Below are positions 55,613 to 64,000 of a stretch of 64,000 bases of DNA, one piece after another (position 1 is the first letter of the stretch; every line of letters starts with the position of its first letter). Source of the DNA: Phymorhynchus buccinoides (Eukaryota > Mollusca > Gastropoda > Neogastropoda > Raphitomidae); NCBI GenBank assembly GCA_017654935.2, contig CM065690.1, positions 33,355,304-33,419,303 of the forward strand. The letters are read 5' to 3'. Below the pieces are notes generated by a model, which had not been told where the DNA came from, made no database searches, and saw only the letters and a program-made list of their open reading frames with translations. The position numbers and the translations under genes were made by a program.

Positions 55613-56796
55613 CTAACTAACTAACTATCAACATGATGTCAGTTAAGTACCCCTCACCCGAGGAGACACTGTTTTCCTTCTTAACGCCTCCTTTGATTTC
55701 ATAGCCACAAAACAGCTCCTAGTTCAGACATACTCATCCTGATGAAACATTTTTAAGTTTGAATGTAGGAATGCTCCTTCCTGAAGTGAGATTCTAATAA
55801 CTTCCTTCACTAAACGCAGCTGGTGTAACTTAGAAAATTAAATGATTCAAATTGTTGAGGTGTAACAGACACCCCAACCTGTACCCCCTTGCACCTTAAG
55901 CAAGGGGTATAAATAGTAACAAGGTTTCTTCTCATTTTGGTTGGCATCCATGAAAATGATAAAGAATATATGCAGTTTGATTTACGTCATCAGGTTTGAA
56001 GCCGATAACATTGTCTTGGTGTGAAAGATTAGGTATTTACGTATACTTACAGTGTTTGGCGGGATATTTGAGTCTCACATGCTGTGTTCTAGTTAAGTTC
56101 ATGGACACTATTTGGTATCAGTTTGAAAATATTGCAAGAGAGTTTCAGATTCTGTCATTCATTTGCTGTGATTAATTTATGTAATTAATTTGTTGGACTT
56201 CTTTTTATTTTGTGTCCCTGTCGAGCATGAATTTGGGATTTTGTGATTATTTTTGGTTGTTTAATTAGTGATTATTTTTGGTTGTTTAATTATTACACCA
56301 TTTATCTCTCAGTCCTTTTTCTGCCACATGTGAAGTTATGTCTATGCTCATATGAATATTCTTCTTTATTGTGTTGACTAGACTTGTATGAATAGTCCTT
56401 TATTGTGTTGGCATCTTGTCTTTCTATACTTGTCTGCCTATCTGAGCTGGGTTCTGTTTATTATTTTTGTATATGTTTATTATTTTGAGACACAGGTCCT
56501 TATTATAACATAAAATGGCAAATGTTTTCAAATCGACATAAAATGGTAAATGAAAGAGAGAAGCTGGCTGATCATATGTCTTGCTGTTTATTTACCTGTT
56601 TCGGTGTCTTTAGGTTGTTCTTGTGTTCAGTATTGTAATTGCTATTTTGTTTTGTACAATGGCTACTATTTGTGTGTGTTTCTTCTTTGTGTATGAATAG
56701 GGATTCTCTTTTCAGTAAGCACAACCATTTCTGCACAAGTTCAAAAATTTAAGAACTTTGAATGAACATGAATATGAATGTTTATAGATCTGCATC
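55613..56796. other. intergenic, nothing recognised
   Basis: AT-rich. A short direct repeat, GTGATTATTTTTGGTTGTTT, occurs twice near 56240-56290. No gene seen. Confidence 0.5.
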
Positions 56797-57006
56797 ACTT
56801 GACATGATGAAAATGATGTTTTACGTCCTCTCGGTCATAGACACACATAGGACATTCACAAATACAAAGACGATGGGAACAACACTGGCTGCAATGCCCG
56901 GAGGCAGTGCAACACCAGTAAAGTCCCGAGTTTTCAACAATACAGATATGTGTAGCGGTAACCACCACGCCTCGGTTAAACCTCATCGGCTATGGTACCG
57001 CCACAT
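56797..57006 (+). mobile_element. SINE-like repeat, inverted partner at 62741-62950
   Basis: TTTTACGTCCTCTCGGTCAT, CAATGCCCGGAGGCAGTG, and GTAGCGGTAACCACCACGCC followed by TCGGTTAAACCTCATCGG. The same blocks occur in reverse at 62741-62950. Orientation is arbitrary. Confidence 0.65.
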
Positions 57007-58749
57007 TAAATATTTATGACATTAATTTGTTGGACTTCTTTTTATTTTGTGTCCCTTGACATCCCTTGCATCACTTGATAGATCTGCATCACTTGACATC
57101 CTTTATATTGACTTTATATGAGTTTGAGTGAATGAGGAATAGTTTGCTAGCAGGTTGTTATCTTATTCTTTGATTTGTGGTGGTTCCATTCATTTTTAGC
57201 AAGCCCAGCTGCGTGTTTAAGACTTCTTGTAGGCTGTTTATTAATTTGAGAGATAAATTATATCAATATTTTATATACTTTTGAGCAATCCTTTTTGGAA
57301 CATTTAATAGTTTTGATAAGTTTGAAAGATAAATGTATCATGTTGCGTGTCCTTTTTGACATAGTCTAGTGTTAATTTTTCTTGTCACAATTACATTTAT
57401 AGATAAGAATAAATGGTGTGAAACTCTATTTTTTTCACTGTTTGATCTTGATATCTAACAACCTGTCATAGTGATTTATTCTGTAGAGATCTGCTAACAT
57501 ATTAACAGTGAAATTATTGCTTGTTGATTGATCGCCAGTCTGTTTGTATCTCTTGTGTACTGGTTATCAATATGTACAGGATTTTCAGACGATATTTATA
57601 TACATTTTTTGCAAAGTCTATTGCATCCTGTTTTTACCGTCTTAACCTGAAAGTGTATGCGAATATGCATACACTGTGGTTGCCTTGAAAAGCTGTCCTG
57701 CCTCTGACTGTGCCTTAATCTGTGGAAGCACTGGTTTTAATGTTAGAAACACCGGTTTTGAGCTTTGAATATAAGGGCTTAATCTTTACAGATGCTTGTT
57801 TAATCTTTGAAAATTTACAAATACAGGTTTAATCTTAAGGAAATATTGGTATTTTATGCTGTTGTTGACCAATAAGAAAATATTGATATCTTATCAATAA
57901 AGAAATATTGGTATCTTATGCTGTTGTTGGCCAATAAGAAAATATTGGTATCTTCTGCTGTTGTTGACCATTCTGTTTTGTATTGACCATTCTTATGTGT
58001 TTCTTTTCATATTTAAATTTTGATTGTGATTGGAATGTGCTGCTTTTATTTGCATTTTCTTTCCGATTTGCACGAACAATATCTGAACGCTCATTTTGTT
58101 ATATGTAAACACTCATAACTATTCAAGTGTGGTACGTTTGGTAGTTAGTTTGCAAAGTTCAATTACCATCCAGCATGCCAGATAACCGCTTGATATTGAG
58201 ATATGTTGTATTGAATTTTTATTTTGTGAATATAAATATACTCTAGTACTATACTCCGGAGTGAAATGCTTCAATTTGTTTGAGTGGTAGTACAAAGGCA
58301 TTTGATTTGCTATGTTGTTTGCAGGTGTTATTTGTGCAATATGTGTTCACGATGCAATGGATTTAATACCATTGCTTCTAGATGTTTGTTTTGTTGCAGG
58401 ACATCTTTGGAAGGGGGAGGGTTGACTGGGATTCAGGGGGATTTGCTGTACTGGCTAATTCCTCGGATTCTCGGCCCAATTGGAGTCCAATTTGTACTCT
58501 TCTTGCTAAATCGAAAGCATCTATGGGTTATGTGTTTACTGTCTTCTAGGAACAGATAGCATATAACACTAACAGGATTTTACTTTTTGGGGTTTTCTTT
58601 TACACTTCTGAATGGCTGTGGTCCTTTGTTGAACATTTTGTTGTGCTTCTTCGGGGTATTTTCAAAATGAATGAATGAATGAATCCATTGATGGTGAACT
58701 TTTGTTCTTTTTGTTTTGTTTTTTGCTGTCCCATCTTCTTGGCCGTACA
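57007..58749. other. AT-rich intergenic DNA with a short minisatellite
   Basis: 57839-57970 repeats AAATATTGGTATCTTATGCT and GTTGTTGACCAATAAG about three times. No gene recognised elsewhere. Confidence 0.55.
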
Positions 58750-58750
58750 G

Positions 58751-58915
58751 TGGCGTTGCTCCCACGCTGCTCATTCCGAATCCCAATTCGCAGCCACACC
58801 CCGGCCCGTTCATTCGCAGAATCCGAGACCAGCAGTCCAAGGGGAATATTAGGCCATCAGAAGGCAACCAACCAAGGAGACACTGTACTGCTGCTGAATC
58901 ACTTTGGTGGGATGG
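58751..58915 (+). other. GC-richer exon-like island, unassigned
   Basis: The block lies between an acceptor-like TCTTGGCCGTACAG and a donor-like GGATG/GTGAGC. It is clearly GC-richer than its surroundings and open in two + frames, one of which is proline-rich (LLIPNPNSQPHPGPFIRRIR). No domain was recognised. It could be an exon of a downstream gene, a non-coding exon, an alternative 3' exon of the anoctamin gene, or a transposon fragment. Confidence 0.3.
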
Positions 58916-59068
58916 TGAGCTTTGTCTTTGTACCCTTTTTGAAACCAGCTTATGTGTATGTGCTTGTTTTAGCTGCAGCTTATGTGCGGTGAAGCAGGAA
59001 TGGTGCTGGGCCAACAGTTTGGTCAACAGTTTGGCCAACAGTTTGTATGTGACAAGAACTACATGTAC

Positions 59069-59603
59069 AGTGGAACCCTCAGTATCGCAGACACCTCGGT
59101 AATCCGGACAGTTTGTATGTGACAAGAACTACATGTACAGTGGAACCCTCAGTATCGCAGACACCTCGGTAATCCGGACAGTTTGTATGTGACAAGAACT
59201 ACATGTACAGTGGAACCCTCAGTATCGCAGACACCTCGGTAATCCGGACAGTTTGACTCATTCTCTTCTCTTCTTATTTACATGCATTACTAAAAGAGTC
59301 TTCAGTATTGGCCACTGCAACTAGGGTTATTAACGCCCTTGACGGCAAGAGTTAAGCCCTTGTTGATCAGTATCCAAAAGGGCATTCACTCTTGCGAAAG
59401 GCAGCCATTAAGTGGCCTCAAATAGGGTTATTGGCGAGTTATTCCCTTGTTTGGTCAGTACTGAACCATCTTCCCCCGCCCACCAAGGGCATTCACTCTT
59501 GCAAAAGGTGTTCTTTGCAGTGGCCAATAGCGACCACCTGGCAATTATGGACAGTTTTGGCCAGTCTGTAGGGTGGTCGCAATGCCGAGGTTCCACTGCA
59601 CAT
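59069..59603. mobile_element. pogo/Tigger-like element remnant with triplicated left end
   Basis: Left terminus TACAGTGGAACCCTCAGTAT and CACCTCGGTAATCCGGACAG. The right end is TGCCGAGGTTCCACTGCA. The left segment is repeated three times in tandem (unit about 71 bp including TTTGTATGTGACAAGAAC). No transposase is visible. Confidence 0.7.
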
Positions 59604-60750
59604 GCCAATATGAAATCAAGAATGTTAGATTGGATGAGAAAGAGATTCTGTGGTGGGATGTGAGAGGGTCACAATAGAAGGGAATGCTGCCATGTTGTCA
59701 TACATACCTAACAACCCCCCCCCTCCCCCTCCCCAACCCAACTTACATACACAAAAAGAAATGTTACCTTGTCGAAAGCTTAACATCTTTTTTTAAAAAT
59801 CTTAGAACATCTGTTTTTCACACTTATGCTGGTGGTTTATTTGAACATGTAATAAAAACGAACCATTTTTATCGTGGTGCATTTTGCCCCCCTTTTCTTT
59901 GCTTGCAGATTAAAGTTTCTGTAACTGAAAGGGCATTTTGTCAGTAACAGGACCTTCAGTTTGTTACCTCTTTTTTTCTTAAGAGGGATTATAAAATGAC
60001 TGTCTCAACCTCGTTTAAGTGTAAGCAAGACATTCAATTTGTTTCATCTACCATATTTATTGTGAATGGCTGAATGAAATATAGTGTTTTACGTCCTCTC
60101 GGCCCGGCAAGGCACATATGGGACATATTGTGAATGGCTACCTCACGCAGCTCTTTTTATAAACAAGCATGTTGAAGAAGTCATGCTTATAGCTTTCCCT
60201 GCCCACTCTCTCCACATATATTCTTAATCAGATGCAGACGCTCTGGTGTGAACAGTTGTGTAATATTTTTCAGTGTTGTGGTTGCCGAAAATCTACAAAA
60301 TGACTGCTCCATATTGACATTGTGCTCGAACAGTGAGCTTTTCTTGAGCATGCTTGTTCTATAATTTTGTTGCTTTTATTGGAAACAAAAGTTCTGTGTG
60401 AATATTTTACGGATTTGTATTGTAAGACTGTCTTTCTTGAATTTGCTTTTTCTAGTGTTGTTATCCCTTATGGGAAGAAATATCCTTTGATGTTTGCTTT
60501 CCTTCCTTACTGATGTTATCCTGATGTTTGCTTTCTATCCTTACTGATGTTTGCTTTCCTGCCTTACTGATGTTTGCTTTCCGAGCGTCTACTGGGTTCT
60601 TGATGGAGTTGATTTGTTTGTGTATCGGTTGTGGTGCTATGGTTGAAACCTTTTTGTGAACATTGTAGAACTGTAGCAGTTCTTCAGTGAGAAAAGGACG
60701 CTTTATCGTGGTAACTATGAGAACAGCAGGTGTCTTTGGTTTTTTAGCTT
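59604..60750. other. intergenic, minor repeats only
   Basis: 60489-60590 has four steps of GATGTTTGCTTTCCTTCC-like sequence. 60085-60125 matches a piece of the SINE-like repeat at 56797 (TTTTACGTCCTCTCGG). No gene seen. Confidence 0.55.
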
Positions 60751-60948
60751 CATTTTTAGCTACATACTTGGAACAAACTCCCTCTTCCTCTCCGTTCTGC
60801 CAACTCCCTTTCTTCATTTAAGTCTTCCCTCAAAACCCTCTTCAAATCGTAGCCTGCTCTTTTCTTTTGGAAAGTAATTTTTGTCCCTTCTCTGCGCGTG
60901 TGTTTGTGTGCAGTGTGTGGTTTGTGCAGGCGCGTGTTGTGTGGTGTG

Positions 60949-60979
<31 letters not shown>

Positions 60980-61150
60980 CGCGCGCGCGCGTGTGTGTGT
61001 GTGTGTATGTGAAGCAATTTTTGACATTCTCATATTGTCTACTGCTTTTTTGGTGGGTGGGGGGTTATTCATTTATTTGTTAATATTATTGTAAGCGCTT
61101 AGGGCTTGTTTAAGAATAAGCGCATATAAATGCTCATTATTATTATTATT
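60751..61150 (+). mobile_element. LINE 3' end with CG/GT tract
   Basis: Encodes a short WNKLPLPL-type stretch (TTGGAACAAACTCCCTCTTC) and FKSSLKTLFKS, then stops. The UTR contains a (GT)n(GC)n(GT)n tract at 60948-61006. It ends AAGCGCTTAGGGCTTG, TAAGCGCATATAAATGC and (ATT)n. Confidence 0.7.
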
Positions 61151-61384
61151 AGTAGTAGTAGTAGTATTTTACTACGGAAACAAACAGCAGACATTTTTTG
61201 TGGGAAGACTGGTTTTGTTTCGGCAGCCAACAACAGACTCTTAGTTACCAAAGTGTTGTTTTATAATGGTCACAGATCGCTAACGTCTTCTTAAGACATG
61301 TGAGCTCTGCATCTGTAATTGCTGAAATAAAAGCTGTCACAAATTTTAATCCAGATGGTTTGGGGCATTTTAATTGATATTGTA

Positions 61385-61548
61385 CTCCGAAGTCGGAGTG
61401 TGGCTGCCCAAGTGGCGGGGTCATCAAAAACGGTCTCACGCGTAATGTTCTAACCCCTAACTGGTGCATTTGCACCATAGTGTTCAAGTGCTGTTGGGAT
61501 GATCCCTGGAGTCTTTAAGCCAGGGTACGACAACAACAGCAACACTTG
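61385..61548 (+). mobile_element. SINE-like element, second copy of 43525-43712
   Basis: CTCCGAAGTCGGAGTGTGG to CTTTAAGCCAGGGTACGAC plus (AAC)n. Confidence 0.6.
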
Positions 61549-62740
61549 ATATTAGCAACAGCAAATACCTAGCAGATATGTTGACACCAGAGGTTGAACA
61601 GGTGTATCAAATCTGGTAAGAATTTACTCTGTTTCTTCAAATTTCTCTATTTTATTATGATTTCACTGTTTTGTCGGTTGAGAATGACGAATGACTCATA
61701 CATGTTAACCAAACCGAGGAAGGTTTACATCCAAAATAAAACTATTTCTGCTCCAAATTGAGAAATGCAGAGTCTAAAAATTAGTCACATCCTGTTGATA
61801 TTATTTTTCATTTACATTTCCTTATTGAACACAGAAGGCGAGAAGTCTGTATGAGCTGATGATTGAAAGACTGAGGAACTGTTTGCAAGTAAAACAATTG
61901 ACACTCAAAAGCTATGTCAGAAGTGTAGGTAAGGAATATTTAACTATTCCCATTGTTCGCCCTGACTGTTGTTGAGAATGTTGGTAGGTTAGTTAGGATG
62001 CTGTGAATTGCACGTTAATTATTAATCCATAGAGTTGCCTTGATTACATGCAAATATTTGTCCATAGAGCTGTCTTTTTTAATTTTTTAATCACAATTAA
62101 ACTCCCCAACCCCTTGGTCTTACATGAACAATTGCGAGTCCTGAAAATAGTCCCTGTTTAATTTAATGGGGTAAAAATCATCAAGAGAAAGCGAAAGGGG
62201 GGAGAGAAGTTGTGGGTTAACGAGTATGAGATCTTAGCTTGTACAATTTGGCAGCTTTTTTTCCTTTTTTATTTTTATGATGTCAATGATTTTTTTTAAT
62301 ACAAATATTGTACTTACTTCGTTGGGATGCAAGAACAGACATTGCATTCATTTTTCTTTATTGTGTTGTAAAGTATTTTTTGGTTTGTTTTGTTAATTTT
62401 TGAATAGTTGTGTTGTTGCAAAGAAATTGAAAACATTGGCTTAAAATGTTCAGCCTGTTGACTGTCGGAAAGTTATTTCCCTTTGCACATTTCCTACACC
62501 AGAGCACATTTTCAAGTTTTAAGCAGATTCCTCTTTATGTGAGGGTAAAACAGATTTGAATTTTATCCCCTGGTAAAGTCAGTCCCTTGGGTCCTATCAC
62601 GTATCAGACGTTCCAATTTAGTCGAGCAAAATAGGATTTTGAATGTCACCAAACTGAACTTGTACTAAACAGTAATTCACATGCTATTTCGTTGACTGAA
62701 TTTGACAGTCTGAAGCTTTCATCAGCAGAAAAAATAATTA
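61549..62740. other. AT-rich intergenic DNA, nothing recognised
   Basis: No gene or clear repeat seen. Confidence 0.5.
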
Positions 62741-63105
62741 CTTGTAGCGGTGCCATAGCCGATGAGGTTTAACCGAGGCGTGGTCACCGCTACAGCTATC
62801 TGTATTAATAAAAAGTCGGGACTTTACTGTTTTCGTACTGCCTCCGGGCATTGCCTCCAGTATTGTTCCCACCATATTTGTATTTACAAATGTCCCATAT
62901 GTGTCTGATTCAGACCGAGAGGACGTAAAACACCATTTTCGTCGTTCATCAGCAGAATTATATCTGTATTGTTGAAAATTCAGGACTAACTGGTGTTGCA
63001 CTGCCTCCAGGCATTGCCTCCAGGATCGTTCCCACCATCTTTATATCTACTAATGTCCCATATGTGTCTGTTCCAGACCGGAGGACGTTAAACAGATTTT
63101 CATTC
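62741..63105 (-). mobile_element. SINE-like repeat, inverted copy plus partial second copy
   Basis: 62741-62950 is the reverse complement of 56797-57006. 62951-63105 is a second partial copy (TGCCTCCAGGCATTGCCTCC, TGTCCCATATGTGTCTG) directly behind it. Confidence 0.65.
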
Positions 63106-63699
63106 ATTAGCAGAAAAGATTTCTTTAAAAAGATTTCTATGAATGAGTGGACTATTCTTCACTGACAATCCCTATGTTTTGTGTTCTTGTGTGCGTGTGT
63201 TTTCCCCCAAACATTCTGCACCTTAGCATCCATGGAATTAATAGGTTGATTATTCGACCATTTTGTATTGTCTGGTTTGGAAGCCTTTGTCTATGCAAAT
63301 GCATGCGTGTATCTATTTTCCTGTAAACTTTATTCAGGATTCAAAAATGTACCATTTTCCCATATTTAGCCTTAGAAAAAACTAGTGATGTGTGATGATT
63401 TTTACTGTGTTTTTAGCATGGAGATGCGGTGGCGATTTTTTCATTTTGAGTTGTGTGTGAACGTGAAGCTGCTTTTATTTTATATGCATAGAATTTTTTA
63501 ACATAGCATCACACATGGGAGCAGTGCTCGATGTTGTCATATATATTTATATTTATTCATTTCAAAATGTTGTGCTCTATTTTGTCAGAAACACAAAATA
63601 AAATGTAAAAAAAACACTGTTTTTGTGTGTCCATGTTTCTGCATTTTGCGCTGTGATTCTGTTTAATACATGTGTTGAAATAAACTTCAAACCAAAGCA

Positions 63700-63703
63700 T
63701 GCT

Positions 63704-63780
<77 letters not shown>

Positions 63781-63784
63781 GCAT

Positions 63785-63819
<35 letters not shown>

Positions 63820-63825
63820 CTCTCA

Positions 63826-63860
<35 letters not shown>

Positions 63861-63865
63861 CCTCT

Positions 63866-63914
<49 letters not shown>

Positions 63915-63941
63915 ACATTCTCTCTCTCTCTCTCTCTCTCA

Positions 63942-63980
<39 letters not shown>

Positions 63981-64000
63981 ACTCTCTCACACACTCTCTC
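63700..64000. repeat. (CA)n and (CT)n microsatellites to the window end
   Basis: Mixed CA, CATG and CT dinucleotide tracts that continue past the window border. Confidence 0.97.

Overview
The window is a piece of an animal nuclear genome. It has long introns with GT-AG borders, AT-rich non-coding DNA, many microsatellites and minisatellites, LINE 3' ends, SINE-like elements and several families of palindromic non-autonomous DNA transposons. Nothing bacterial or viral was seen. The repeat types, and exons that match an invertebrate anoctamin, suggest a mollusc, probably a gastropod. That placement is inference.

One protein-coding gene can be supported. It lies on the + strand between about 4.97 and 51.88 kb and encodes an anoctamin (TMEM16 family), most like ANO7. 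I placed 21 coding exons (local exons 1-21). Their phases join without a break, giving 2538 coding bases: 845 residues plus a TAA stop. The 5' end, with the start codon and first exons, is not visible. It lies upstream of the window or in the 500-base gap at 3501-4000. The piece covers part of the cytosolic N-terminal domain, all ten membrane helices and the C-terminal tail. The acidic and amide residues that bind calcium in TMEM16 proteins are present. The 3' UTR contains a degenerate tandem repeat and has a polyadenylation signal at 52724.

Layout: 1-4.97 kb is non-coding and repeat-rich, with the gap and a LINE 3' end. 5-20.5 kb holds exons 1-6, two long GT tracts, a TTAA-flanked MITE family and a 90-bp satellite derived from a MITE. 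20.5-33.6 kb holds exons 7-10 among four long minisatellites with units of 53, 54, 47 and about 65 bp. 34-51.9 kb holds exons 11-21, with MITEs, LINE ends and partial exon copies. 52-64 kb has no recognised gene, only dispersed repeats, one weak exon-like island and terminal CA/CT repeats.

The most unusual feature is that several tandem duplications in this gene cut across splice junctions. A 54-bp unit containing the acceptor and first coding bases of exon 7 is present 58 times in a row and is stop-free in the gene's own frame. A 38-bp unit does the same at exon 4, but there each extra copy carries an in-frame stop. The start of exon 12 has two diverged copies upstream, and the end of exon 19 has two copies downstream. 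Two introns begin directly inside GT microsatellites.
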